DNA of 64,000 nucleotides. Source: Stratiformator vulcanicus (GTDB lineage Bacteria; Planctomycetota; Planctomycetia; Planctomycetales; Planctomycetaceae). The DNA is taken from assembly GCF_007744515.1 (NCBI RefSeq), contig NZ_CP036268.1, forward strand, positions 1,525,702 through 1,589,701, read 5' to 3'. Below the pieces are notes generated by a model. It was not told the DNA's origin. It worked only from the letters and a program-made list of their open reading frames with translations, and did no database searches. Below are positions 16,658-25,827 of the stretch, piece after piece (positions within the stretch are counted from its first letter, which is position 1; each line of letters opens with the position of its first letter). A program made the translations under genes and the position numbers.

Positions 16658-18343
16658 ATGAAAACCGCACTGCCTCTTCTCGTATCGCTGTTCGCAATTC
16701 TCGGGTCCCCATTCGCCGTAGCGAACGAGCGACCGAACATCCTGTGGATCTATGTCGAAGACATGTCTCCGTGGATGTCGTGCTACCAAGACAGCGTCGT
16801 CGAGACGCCGCACATCGACGCGCTCGCGGAGCAGGGCGTCAAATTCGATCGTTTCTACACGCCGGCCGGTGTCTGCTCAGCCACGCGATCCGCGTTAATT
16901 ACCGGGATGTGGCAGACGACGATCGGCGCTCACAACCATCGTTCCAGCCGGGCCTGGTTCCGCGGCAAAAAGATGGAGGACTACGACGCGATCAAACTCC
17001 CCGAAGAAGTTCTTCCGATCCCTGCCATTCTTAAAGATGCCGGCTATTTCACATTCAATCAGGGAAAACTTGATTACAACTTCGAGTTCGATCGGGACAA
17101 CCTCTACTCGTATCTCGAGGAGAAAAACGGATTCTACGGCGGCAAAGAGTGGAAGAAGAAGGGGCGGGCTCAACCGTTCTTCGGGCAAATCCAATTGAAA
17201 GGCGGCAAGAACAACGGCAAGGTCTCGCCGAAGACCGACCCCGACAGCGTGACCGTCCCGCCTTACTACCCGGACCACCCCATTTACCGAGAGGAAATCG
17301 CCTTTCATTACGACTGCATTCGTCAGACCGATGCCGAGGTCGGCGACATTGTGGCCGCCTTAAAACGGGACGGGCTGTATGACAATACCGTAATTATCTT
17401 CTTCACCGATCACGGCATGAGATTGCCTCGACACAAACAATTCATTTACGAGGGCGGCATTCATGTTCCGCTGATCATCGCGGGGCCGGGCGTCCCCTCT
17501 TACTCCTCAGACCCAGCCGTAGTCATCGTTCAGATCGAAGGTTTGAAATCAATTAAAGTGAACGACCGAGACACCGGTCTCGCCGAACTGCCGAAGGCGA
17601 TTCAAGAGGTAACGTCAGATACCTCGCTGCCGGTCCTGATCAGGGGCGGCGGAAAGATTCCCTACGGGACGGTGGCCAAAGTCATTCAATCAGTCAACGC
17701 GGCCGGATTTAAGAACGTCCGCATCTCCGCCCATGACAAGGCCCCCGCCGATGCGCCGGCCGGGACTAAGGTCCGACACGATCTCGTCAGCGGAATTGAT
17801 CTCGCCGCAACCACGCTCGCTCTCGCCGGTGAGGCCGTGCCTGAGTGGATGCAAGGGCGAGACTTATTCGCCTCGGATCATCAGCCCCGTAAATTTATTG
17901 CCGCGGCTCGCGATCGTTGCGATTACACGATTGACCGCATCCGCACGATCGTGACGAAAGACTTTCAATACCTGCGCAACTTTAAGACGGACCGACCCTA
18001 TCTGCAGCCGCAATACCGCGACGGACGGCCGTCGATGGAGATTCTTAAGGAGCTATATGCAAAGGGCGAACTCAATGAGACTCAGGCCCGATTTGTCGGC
18101 CCCTATCGTCCGGCCGAAGAATTGTACGACCTACGCAGCGACCCGGATGAAATCCACAACCTCGCCGGCGACCCGCAATACGCCGACGAGCTTGCCCGTC
18201 ATCGATCTCTACTCGCAGATTGGATCGAACAGACCGACGATCAGGGCCGCTATCCCGAATCGGACGACGGGTTAAAGGCGACGCTTCAACGGTGGGGCAA
18301 GAAAGCGGTCAATCCCGAATACGATCGCGTCCGCGACAATTAA
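16658..18343 (+). CDS. formylglycine sulfatase with inserted ExbD-like domain
   Basis: A 561-residue exported sulfatase. Signal peptide 1-22 ends near AVANE. RPNILWIYVEDMSP holds metal ligands, and CSATRSALITG (Cys about 73) is the formylglycine site of the C-x-A-x-R type. FFTDHGMRLPRHKQFIYEGG is the second metal/active-site region. Between HVPLIIAGPGV and AGTKVRHDLVSGIDLAATTL, normally contiguous in this family, lies an insertion of about 85 residues (about 281-365) that reads as an ExbD/TolR periplasmic domain. Substrate probably a sulfated glycan; it resembles the heparan-N-sulfatase-like branch. Start at 16658 rather than 16640 because it gives the better signal peptide with GGAAGG upstream. 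Confidence 0.85.
   Translation: MKTALPLLVSLFAILGSPFAVANERPNILWIYVEDMSPWMSCYQDSVVETPHIDALAEQGVKFDRFYTPAGVCSATRSALITGMWQTTIGAHNHRSSRAWFRGKKMEDYDAIKLPEEVLPIPAILKDAGYFTFNQGKLDYNFEFDRDNLYSYLEEKNGFYGGKEWKKKGRAQPFFGQIQLKGGKNNGKVSPKTDPDSVTVPPYYPDHPIYREEIAFHYDCIRQTDAEVGDIVAALKRDGLYDNTVIIFFTDHGMRLPRHKQFIYEGGIHVPLIIAGPGVPSYSSDPAVVIVQIEGLKSIKVNDRDTGLAELPKAIQEVTSDTSLPVLIRGGGKIPYGTVAKVIQSVNAAGFKNVRISAHDKAPADAPAGTKVRHDLVSGIDLAATTLALAGEAVPEWMQGRDLFASDHQPRKFIAAARDRCDYTIDRIRTIVTKDFQYLRNFKTDRPYLQPQYRDGRPSMEILKELYAKGELNETQARFVGPYRPAEELYDLRSDPDEIHNLAGDPQYADELARHRSLLADWIEQTDDQGRYPESDDGLKATLQRWGKKAVNPEYDRVRDN
17498..17755 (+). other. ExbD/TolR-like domain inserted in the sulfatase
   Basis: The segment reads AVVIVQIEGLKSIKVNDRDT, then LAELPKAIQEV, TSLPVLIRGGGKIPYGTVAK and VIQSVNAAGFKNVRISA. 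Each block matches the ExbD C-terminal periplasmic domain: beta strand, then a L..L...L helix, then the strand with the Y-G-T-V turn, then a helix and a final strand. The ExbD transmembrane helix and its Asp are absent. The reading frame is intact through both junctions. Confidence 0.7.
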
Positions 18344-18393
18344 GATGTCCGACATGGACCCGCAGTGGGATCTCAAGACGCGTTAAAAGCGCT

Positions 18394-19011
18394 CTAAGTT
18401 TGGGCTGAAGCTTCCTCTGCAGTCTTATCTTCAATCTTAACGACCGACTTCGGCGGAACGACAATTCCCGCGATGACTAGCCCCACCAACAGCCAGCCGA
18501 CCGCGACTTCGAACGCCATTGAAAGCGTGTGTGCCGTCGGCACAAGCATCCAATTCCACATCGCCCCGTGTGAGACGATCGAGGCGAACAGGCCGAGTCC
18601 GAGCACAAAACCGACGCGAGCGAAATAGCTTCGACAGCATCCGCCGGCCGCTCCCCACAAGAGAGCCGACGCAATCAACGAGGCCGCCACGTCGAGGGCG
18701 AATCCAGTGACAAAGATTTGCGGCCGCATCGGTTCGAAGCCGTCCCGCTGAACCATAAGGGTAAACAACGGCCCTTCCTGATGTTTCTCGTAAAAGCCCG
18801 ATTCAGGGTCGCCGATCTCTTCCGGCGAACCGAAGGGCACAAAATATACCCCGGTCTCAACTTCCTGATCGACGACCATCGCACGAAATTGGTCTTCACC
18901 CGGCAGTTGCTGCATCGAATCGTCATGCACGGGGAGCACCATCCACGTCATAACCAGCCAAACATAGTAAACCATCCCGCCGACTAAACCGGCTACCAGT
19001 ACGCGAATCAC
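18394..19011 (-). CDS. membrane protein of unknown function
   Basis: A 205-residue protein with an N-terminal TM (MIRVLVAGLVGGMVYYVWLV), a soluble loop of about 80 residues containing YFVPFGSPEEIGDPESGFYE, and three C-terminal TM segments (about 105-190) including a FASIVSHGAMWNWM motif. The layout resembles planctomycete and proteobacterial proteins annotated as hypothetical. Convergent with the sulfatase. Confidence 0.65.
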   Translation of the reverse strand: MIRVLVAGLVGGMVYYVWLVMTWMVLPVHDDSMQQLPGEDQFRAMVVDQEVETGVYFVPFGSPEEIGDPESGFYEKHQEGPLFTLMVQRDGFEPMRPQIFVTGFALDVAASLIASALLWGAAGGCCRSYFARVGFVLGLGLFASIVSHGAMWNWMLVPTAHTLSMAFEVAVGWLLVGLVIAGIVVPPKSVVKIEDKTAEEASAQT

Positions 19012-19101
19012 GACGAAACTCCTGTGCGAGCGAGCGACTAATTAGATTGACAACGCTAAACATAACGTCATTCACTTTAAAGGGCGCGAGCGACGGTGCG
19101 A

Positions 19102-20748
19102 CTAATCTTGCTTCTCGATCTCCGTTTCATCAGCGACCGCGTCGGGACCTGCGAGGCGACGCAATTGGGCGACTTCGTCTTTTTCCGTGAGCAGAATTTC
19201 GCGATGACAGAGCAGGTCTTTCGCGACATCCCACGGAAATTTGAATGAGTGAAATGCGTCTGAGGATATGCGGCGATGCTCAATGTCATCAACAACTGCA
19301 TTGAAAATGTCGGTCAATTCCTTCCAGAGCGTCTCCAATTCGCTTCGGTCGCGGGCCTTGAGTGCATTGTCGACGAGGTCCGCCAGTTGGCGGTTATAGG
19401 TTTCGGCGCGCAGTCGCTTTTGACGAGTTGCGTTGATAAAGAAGGCGCGACCACCCGAGGCAATCGCGATGGCCACAGCCAAACATAAACTTGCGAGCTC
19501 GGCATTCTGAGCAAGCCACGAGGGCTCATCGCTGGTTAAGAAGTCAGTGACGCCCGGATGCATCGGAATACCAAGCGAAAGGTCGGCTTGATACCCGGGC
19601 AGCAACGCCGCATGGGGTGCCGCAAACCAGTCTGACGCATCCGCGACCTCGTCGCCCCGGCCGTGCCGATACTTCTCGGCCAAGGCGGAGGCCTCCTGCA
19701 ACTCAATTAAGCTTGGGCGGGTTTGCGACAGTTCGCCAGGGTAGAGACTTAAGATTTCTGCCAGTTCGCGAACATATGTGGTGTCCAGATCGGAGCGAGC
19801 CGCGAGCATCGCATAGACCCCGGCCGTCGGAATGCGGTCGGGCGGCACCGGTTGCATCAATTTCGCACCGTCGTCCCTGATCGTCATTCGATGTCCATAG
19901 GCGCCTTTCGGAATTTCATAAGGATTCACATTCGGAAACCAGAGCTTCAGCGCCTCGGCCTCATCAATAGAGACCAAATGCGCTTCTGGTAAACTCAGAA
20001 CTTGCTCGGCGAGTTCATTACCGAGTGCGACAATATAGAACATGGCGTCGATACGTGGGCCTTCATCGGAACCGACGGTATTTCGCTCGAACGCCTCGAC
20101 CAGTTCCTGCGCACTCATCGGATGCAGCGTGACATCAGCGTCATCGCCCTGCCAACTCAGCCCGTAGTGTTCGAGAAGCCCGAGGAACACGTCGTAAGTG
20201 CGGCTCCCTTTATTGAGAACTCCGACGTGCTTGCCTCTGAAATCATCAATTGAAGCGATCGATTCATCAGCAATGACGTGAAAAACTTCTGGAAATAGAG
20301 GAGCGACGAGCCGGCAGTTTCGGACCGTCGGCGTATCGCTTTGAGCGATAATTAAATCAATCGTTTCGACTTCGGGCCGACCGTTGTTGGCGGCTACGGT
20401 CTTGATTTTCTCCCGATCGGCTTCCAGCGATCCGCGGAGCATTCGCATGTTTTCGGCGGAGCCTCTTGTCGTCAGCAGTTCGAGACGCCAGTCGAGCTCG
20501 TGATCCTCGATATGATCAGTCGTGACACGTTGCAGCGCCTGGCCGAAGCGATGATAAGATCCGGCGGGCGTACCTGTCGCCAATGTGATTTGCACAGGAC
20601 TCGCCCGCCGCCCGACGATTCGCACAAGAACCGCGACAGACGTCAACAGAGCGAGGACGAACAGGAGCCCCAAGCCGATCTGCCAACCACGGCCGACAAC
20701 GCCGCTTTGCCAACGAATCGATTTCAAATTCTCATGCTCGCTCCCCAC
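19102..20748 (-). CDS. TAXI-family TRAP transporter solute-binding protein, membrane-anchored
   Basis: A 548-residue protein starting at a GTG (20748). TM near residues 24-44; then the TAXI-type binding domain begins with ITLATGTPAGSYHRFGQALQ, continues with LELLTTRGSAENMRML and IDLIIAQSDTPTVRN, and contains FRGKHVGVLNKGSRTYDVFL. A second TM at about 412-432 is followed by a cytoplasmic helical C-terminus of about 110 residues, which ordinary TAXI proteins lack. No TRAP permease (TAXI-TM) gene is adjacent, so it may act as a ligand sensor rather than a transporter subunit. Substrate unknown. Confidence 0.75.
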   Translation of the reverse strand: MGSEHENLKSIRWQSGVVGRGWQIGLGLLFVLALLTSVAVLVRIVGRRASPVQITLATGTPAGSYHRFGQALQRVTTDHIEDHELDWRLELLTTRGSAENMRMLRGSLEADREKIKTVAANNGRPEVETIDLIIAQSDTPTVRNCRLVAPLFPEVFHVIADESIASIDDFRGKHVGVLNKGSRTYDVFLGLLEHYGLSWQGDDADVTLHPMSAQELVEAFERNTVGSDEGPRIDAMFYIVALGNELAEQVLSLPEAHLVSIDEAEALKLWFPNVNPYEIPKGAYGHRMTIRDDGAKLMQPVPPDRIPTAGVYAMLAARSDLDTTYVRELAEILSLYPGELSQTRPSLIELQEASALAEKYRHGRGDEVADASDWFAAPHAALLPGYQADLSLGIPMHPGVTDFLTSDEPSWLAQNAELASLCLAVAIAIASGGRAFFINATRQKRLRAETYNRQLADLVDNALKARDRSELETLWKELTDIFNAVVDDIEHRRISSDAFHSFKFPWDVAKDLLCHREILLTEKDEVAQLRRLAGPDAVADETEIEKQD

Positions 20749-20827
20749 GCCCCGATCCTCTCTATTGCGAAATGCAAATTAAAACCGCCTCTTTAGCCGG
20801 GCGTGTCACATTAAGTTAATTTCAGCT

Positions 20828-21799
20828 TCAGCCTGGCTTCGGGTCGATTAGGACCTTAAGTGCGTTCTGCCCGGCGGCTTCAATCGCTTCGACACCGTCG
20901 TCGAGTTGATATCGCGCAGAGATCAACGACCGAACGTCGATACTTCCTTGTGCCAATGCCTCAATGGCGGGAGCAAACGGCCCGCACCGCGACCCGATGA
21001 TCGATATCTCGTCGATAACGATCGACGCGTGCGGCATTTGTGTCTCCGCCGCCACGGTCGTCTTTAAGACGATGGTGCCTCGTGGTCTGACAAGCCTGAG
21101 CGCCGTCGGGAGGCCTGTTGGCGATCCGGTACAGTCCACGACGATATCGGCCTTATTCTCTGAATGACCCGCGTGCGGCAAGTCATCGAGCATTGCGACA
21201 CTAATTCCCCGGTCCAATTCCGAGAGTAGTTGAAGCTTCTCAGAGTGCTTGTCAACCGCGGTGACGTGGCAGCCGATTGAATTCAGGACTTGTGCGCACA
21301 AGTTTCCGAGGCGACCACTCCCCAACACGACAACACGTTCATTACCGTCTAATCTTAATTGTTCCAGAATCCGGAAAGCGGCGGCGAGCGGTTCCACAAA
21401 CACCGCTCGCTCGTCCTCTACTTCGTCGGGTATTCGATGAAGATTCGCGTTCGGCACCGAAAGCCGCTCGGCGAAAGCACCGTTCCGCCCCAAAATGCCA
21501 ATGACCGTCCGGTGCGGACAGTGGTTAGCCATCCCGCGACCGCATAGATCGCAGTCGCCGCAAGAGCAATTAAGTTCACCGCAGACTCTTTGGCCTGCAA
21601 GCGGCCCGGTCTCGGCCGTGCCCACGAATTCGTGGCCCAGGATTCCGGAAAAGTTCATATATCCGCGGATCAGTTGCAGGTCGGTTTCGCATACCCCCGC
21701 CAAATCAACTTTGACGATCGACTCCCCGGAAGTCTCATCGGGTTCGTGGCAGTCAATGCGAAACTCAGGACCGGATTCACTTAAAAACAACGCTCTCAT
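20828..21799 (-). CDS. zinc-dependent medium-chain alcohol dehydrogenase
   Basis: A 323-residue MDR enzyme. GVCETDLQLIRG and GILGHEFVG give catalytic zinc ligands (Cys, His-Glu). CGDCDLCGRGMANHC gives the four-Cys structural zinc lobe. The Rossmann fold VVVLGSGRLGNLCAQVLNSI binds NAD(P). Oxidises an alcohol or polyol; the exact substrate is not readable. Start at 21799 (MRALFLSESG) is preferred over the upstream codons. Single gene; no pathway partner is adjacent. Confidence 0.85.
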   Translation of the reverse strand: MRALFLSESGPEFRIDCHEPDETSGESIVKVDLAGVCETDLQLIRGYMNFSGILGHEFVGTAETGPLAGQRVCGELNCSCGDCDLCGRGMANHCPHRTVIGILGRNGAFAERLSVPNANLHRIPDEVEDERAVFVEPLAAAFRILEQLRLDGNERVVVLGSGRLGNLCAQVLNSIGCHVTAVDKHSEKLQLLSELDRGISVAMLDDLPHAGHSENKADIVVDCTGSPTGLPTALRLVRPRGTIVLKTTVAAETQMPHASIVIDEISIIGSRCGPFAPAIEALAQGSIDVRSLISARYQLDDGVEAIEAAGQNALKVLIDPKPG

Positions 21800-21898
21800 A
21801 GTCGCTTCGGGCCGATAAGGTTGCCAATAAATAATCAAATAAGCCTGTGATCGTTCAGCATAACTTCAACGAGAAAAATGATGCACCGTTGCTGCCGT

Positions 21899-22720
21899 TT
21901 AAAGCCGCACGGGCCGCGAATAGCTTTCGGGAGGTAAATCTTCTTCGGAGACCGTAATGACTGATATCGTGAAACCCTTTTCAGCACGTCGAACTTGAAG
22001 CACGCAAGGCAGCCCGGCAACCAATTCACGCACGATTCGATAAAATTCGAGTTGGTCAGAGACCGGTTCGCCGTTAATTTGCACGATGACGTCCCCTGGT
22101 CTTAATCCCGATTCTTCAGCCGGTGTCGCCCGGCCGACCTGGCCGATCATGACTCCGCCGCCCGGCGATGTCCCGACCATGATTCCGAGAAAGCCACGCG
22201 GATGACTCGTCGGAACGGACTCGATGCCGCGCTGTCGTCGCAACCCGTCGTCGAGCTGCTCACGCGAGACCAATCGCGCCGTTCCGGTCGCCGTCGCGGT
22301 CGGATCGTTCAACTTGCCCTCTTTGACAAACGTGACGGCCAATCGGGTGCCGGCCCGCCAAACGTTTCGAGCGTCTCTGGCCGATTGGGTTTTCGTCAGG
22401 CGAATCGGACCGATCTTCGTCACGACATCACCGGCTTGCAGACCGATTTGCGAGACCGGTGCGCCATCGATGACATGGACGACCAGCAATCCACTGCCCG
22501 GAATCCATGGCCCTCGTTCAGGAATGTCGTGCGCATAAATACCGAGATACCCACGTTCCGGGAACGCGGCCTCGGAACTACTAGCGTCTTCCTCTCGCGA
22601 CGAAAGGCTGGCAAACTTCATCCCGAAATAGGCACTCGCAATCGAAAAACCCACCAGCAGCAACGCAAAAGCGATGCGGTAGTGCATTTTGCCCGTCGTC
22701 AAAAAAGGAATCACGCTCAT
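21899..22720 (-). CDS. membrane-anchored double-PDZ protein
   Basis: A 273-residue protein: one N-terminal TM (about 14-34), then two PDZ domains. PDZ1 runs about 55-125 (GYLGIYAHDI, GLQAGDVVTKIG). PDZ2 runs about 175-255 (GFLGIMVGTSPGGG, SGLRPGDVIVQINGEPV). No protease domain precedes them, so this is not a DegP/HtrA enzyme; it may be a scaffold or inhibitor for an envelope protease. An internal ATG at 22687 is an alternative start. Confidence 0.75.
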   Translation of the reverse strand: MSVIPFLTTGKMHYRIAFALLLVGFSIASAYFGMKFASLSSREEDASSSEAAFPERGYLGIYAHDIPERGPWIPGSGLLVVHVIDGAPVSQIGLQAGDVVTKIGPIRLTKTQSARDARNVWRAGTRLAVTFVKEGKLNDPTATATGTARLVSREQLDDGLRRQRGIESVPTSHPRGFLGIMVGTSPGGGVMIGQVGRATPAEESGLRPGDVIVQINGEPVSDQLEFYRIVRELVAGLPCVLQVRRAEKGFTISVITVSEEDLPPESYSRPVRL

Positions 22721-22844
22721 TCTTGGGCCGAACCGTGACGTTGCGGGGGGAGTCCGCTATCATAAGCATTCACACGATCAATACGCACGCGCTGCCGAAC
22801 CGGAACGGTCCCTGACCGCTCCCGCGGAATCGTGCGGATCGTAC

Positions 22845-22931
<87 letters not shown>

Positions 22932-23029
22932 CTTGATGTTCTTCCGACCTGTAAGTCATTGTTGTGAAGCAGGTTACGGCAGGGCCATTGGGCCGAGAAC
23001 CGAACTGAGACACAACTGGGACAAATCGG

Positions 23030-24334
23030 TCAGCTTTCCGGCGTCGTTGTTGCCTCCACTGGTTCGCGTCGAAGAACTCCAGATTCATTAAAGGACACGC
23101 TGGCAATATCGCCGACCGTGTTCGGTTGCTCCACCGGATCGAGAGCTAGCGGCTCGAGCTTACTGATTTCGCGAGCCGCGTCTTTGTGATGGAGGTGGAA
23201 GTAGTGCTGGGTCATCGCCGGATCATGGTGCCCCATCCACGACATGGCTGTTTGCTGGCTGACACCCTGACGGATCGCCTCACTGCAGAAGTGATGTCGG
23301 AACGAATGAAGCCGCCCTTTGGCGAGAAGCCTGTCGTCGGGAAACTCATCAAGGATCGGTCGGAGCGCTTTGGCAACGAACTGTTCCCGCAGCCGATCGG
23401 GACGGAGTTTGTGACCGCTTGCAGTCCGGAAAACATATCCGGGAGAATCTGTCCGAAGGCGTTCAAGAATTGGCCGAAGTTCCGGGTGGATCGGAACCTC
23501 CCGGCTCTTACCGTTCTTTGTTCGTCTGGTTGATGAGTCCCCGGAATTCCCGGTTTCACTCACCACTCGGATAAGGTTTCGTTGCAGATCAATGTCTTCG
23601 GCTCGCAGGTCAACAAACTCGCCGATTCGAAGACCGGTCCGAGCAAGACCCAAAATGATGTCAGCGAGCCACGTGAGACCCGCTGTATTCCGACAGTGCT
23701 GGATCATCGCGGCGACCTGCTGCCGCGTGTAGCTGTAGGTGGGAGAGGCGGCTGGTTTAGGTAACTTAACTTTAAGTTCTCAACCGTCAGGTGCCATCCC
23801 TCGTTCGGGGAGGAACTTCACAAGTTGCTTAAGCAGGGTCAATTCTAGGTAGACCGTCTTCGGCTTGGCTCCGGCCTTGCTTCGTGAGTCAGCGTAGTGA
23901 TCCGCCTGGCGCTCCCGGAACTGTCCCCAATGGCTGAGCTTTTGCAGATGGCAGTATCGCGTGATGTGATCGAGAGCTGCGCGGTATCTTTTCTTCGTCG
24001 AAGGACGAACTCCACCGGTTGCTTCACCGCGTCCAATATAGTCGCGGAATGCATCGATCCCGACCTCGATCGAGACAAATTCGAAGCCCGAATTTGGGAC
24101 ATCACGCGGATCGAGTATCCCGTGCTGTATCGCCATTGCCTGGTCAAGAGCGGTAACGGCATTTCGAGCGTCTTCTAGACTTCGGGTTCCGAGCGAGTGC
24201 TTACCGAGCGACGGGTGATTTCCGCGGCCATCGGCATACCACAAGCCGTTGTCACGCTGAAAGAGCCGCCATACGTAGTAGCTAGCGTTAATCTTCAGCC
24301 TCTTCGGGCTGGGCTTCTTTTGAGACTTCTTCAT
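23030..24334 (-). pseudogene. tyrosine recombinase (integrase) with in-frame TGA
   Basis: 434 codons in one frame, interrupted by a single TGA at 23780-23782. The N-terminal 184 codons (start MKKSQKKPSPKRLKINASYY) form the arm/core-binding part. After the stop the frame continues ELKVKLPKPAASPTYSYTRQ into the catalytic domain with TGLRIGE (Arg), HSFRHHF (His-x-x-Arg), MGHHD (His) and YFHLH (Tyr). All catalytic residues are intact. The stop sits in the linker between domains where a Cys, Trp or Arg codon would be expected. Either a recent nonsense mutation or readthrough. It starts 4 bases after the excisionase-like gene and its 3' end faces tRNA-Ser, as for tRNA-targeting integrases. Confidence 0.8.
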
Positions 24335-24337
24335 TGG

Positions 24338-24607
24338 TTATCTCCCTAGACGCTTCCAGCGTGGTCGAGGGCCACTGGTGGAGCGTGGTGTCTGTTCGAT
24401 ATTCGTACGGTGGGCGCCATGCTGCCGTGAAGCGACTGCGTCCAATTCAGATCGAGGAATGAGGATCCTGCCGCCGGGGCCGGCTGGCTGAACCGCGAAG
24501 ATTCGCCCCTTCTTGATCCAGCGTCGCAAGGTCTTATCGCAAATGCGGAGTTGCCAGGCTGTTTCGGCAACAGTAAGAAGTTCCGGGGTCTGATCGATGT
24601 CATCCAT
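24338..24607 (-). CDS. excisionase-like MerR-type HTH protein
   Basis: About 89 residues (MDDIDQTPELL start; an ATG three codons further upstream at 24616 is possible). LLTVAETAWQLRICDKTLRR followed by WIKKGRIFAVQP is the HTH_17/Xis winged-helix motif; the Arg-rich tail could contact DNA. It directly precedes the integrase and probably directs excision and represses the pair. Confidence 0.75.
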   Translation of the reverse strand: MDDIDQTPELLTVAETAWQLRICDKTLRRWIKKGRIFAVQPAGPGGRILIPRSELDAVASRQHGAHRTNIEQTPRSTSGPRPRWKRLGR

Positions 24608-24616
24608 GACAGTCAC

Positions 24617-24946
24617 CTCACCGGGCTCAATCGAAATGGCAGCGGCGTGGGGATGGCATGCCTCAAAAAAAACGGAACCAGTTCTAATGAGGGTCGCAAA
24701 GTTGCCGGGGCGACACTCCCCCTGCCGACGCCACGTGTCCCGATGCAGTTAAAGGCTACATGGCGACTGGCTCGTCAGACGCGACGACGACCGTATCAAT
24801 TGTAGCGATGCGGGAGTGACATGATGATCGGGGGATATAGAACCGCTTGTCCCGGTCTTTGTGCTCGGCATGACTCAGGAGACGCATACCGATCAGGTCA
24901 GTGAACCCAGGTCGAAGCGTGGCGCTAGCGTCGTAGGTCCGCGGAA
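24617..24946. other. upstream region of the xis-int pair
   Basis: About 330 bases with no convincing gene; expected to hold the xis-int promoter and the integrase arm sites. It starts right at the break point of the truncated JAB remnant. Confidence 0.35.
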
Positions 24947-25458
24947 CCGGAGGGTGTGAAACGAAGGACCGGCTTCGAGAGATCAATGGAGGCTCGCTTC
25001 ATGCCGGCACCTTCTCTCGCACTGCGGCTACGGCGGAAACCAGCGTCGGCTCCCCGGAAGGGGCCCCTCATCGCCGCCGTCCTCTTCGTCCGCGCAGTTA
25101 TGGCAGTAGCCTTCGACGTCGTCGCGACAGCCGTGACAGAAGCAGGCGTCGCAGCCCTCTTGGCGACAGCGCGACACGCAGCTAGAGCAGAAATGAGCTT
25201 CACAGGTCTCGCAGCTGACCTGGCAAGAATCACAGAGTCTGCATTCGCAGGCGTCGCAGTACGAGGAATAGTCCCTATCACAGGAGTCTCCGCAGCTCTC
25301 GCACGAGAGGTCGGTATCCCAGTCGTCGAGCGCGACGTAGGCACTGTCCGGGTTGTAGGTGTGGAGCACCCGCGAAACGACGTGAAAGAAATCGGCCAGC
25401 CGACCGTCGGCCAGCGCGTATTTGATCGGTGCGGCGGCCTCCCGTTCACACAGTCCGC
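24947..25458 (-). pseudogene. remnant of a second E2(Cys-rich)-JAB gene pair
   Basis: On the minus strand the fragment begins exactly at the E2 active-site region (G-LCEREAAAPI), keeps YALADGRLADFFHVVSRVLH, then a Cys-rich module (CESCGDSCDRDYSSYCDAC, CETCEAHFCSSC, CHGCRDDVEGYCHNC). The frame is lost near 25045, giving a stop at 25028, while the ancestral ending VREKVPA-TGA is recognisable about 30 bases later. The TGA overlaps ATG of a JAB start (MKRASIDLSKPVLRFTPSG) that breaks off after about 15 codons. Everything aligns with the intact pair at 52841-54516. The N-terminal half of E2 is missing; an inverted-repeat element abuts it at 25459. Confidence 0.8.
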
Positions 25459-25610
25459 GGGTGGCCCGGCCGATTCTCGGCCGGGTGCCGAAAGGCACGA
25501 GCTGTCGTTCGAGAACCTCCCGGTGTATTTGAGGCGGATCAGTCAGCCAAACGATTTCGAACATCATCCTGTCGCTTCGCGACCCGGCCGTGTTCACGTC
25601 CGGGCCACCC
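25459..25610. mobile_element. 152-bp inverted-repeat element (MITE-like), copy 1
   Basis: Begins GGGTGGCCCGGCCG and ends CCGGGCCACCC. Contains CGGCCG-ATTCT-CGGCCG and GTGCCGAAAGGCAC hairpins and the segment TCAGTCAGCCAAACG, all shared with copy 2 at 32161. It directly abuts the truncated E2 remnant and supplies an artificial N-terminus to its frame. Confidence 0.8.
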
Positions 25611-25827
25611 GTGGGGTTTCCGCACTTAACCGCCCGCTCTGAGAGTTACTCTGACCTGGGTCTATAGCGACAGCAACCTAAACCCCGCGCTCGCTGGGGG
25701 CGGCTCTTCGAGACCGTCCCCAGCCACCCGCCGAAGACTCGTGCGGTATTGTCGGCGTTTCATGGCCGTGGGTACAATGGAGCGGAGTTCGCGGCGTTCA
25801 GGAGAAGGCCCGTTCAGGAGAGGATCA

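Noticed and set aside
23780..23800. A double frameshift in the integrase that would give WHLTVENLK in place of the stop
   Set aside because: It needs two compensating shifts within about 30 bases; a single nonsense codon with the same frame on both sides is simpler.
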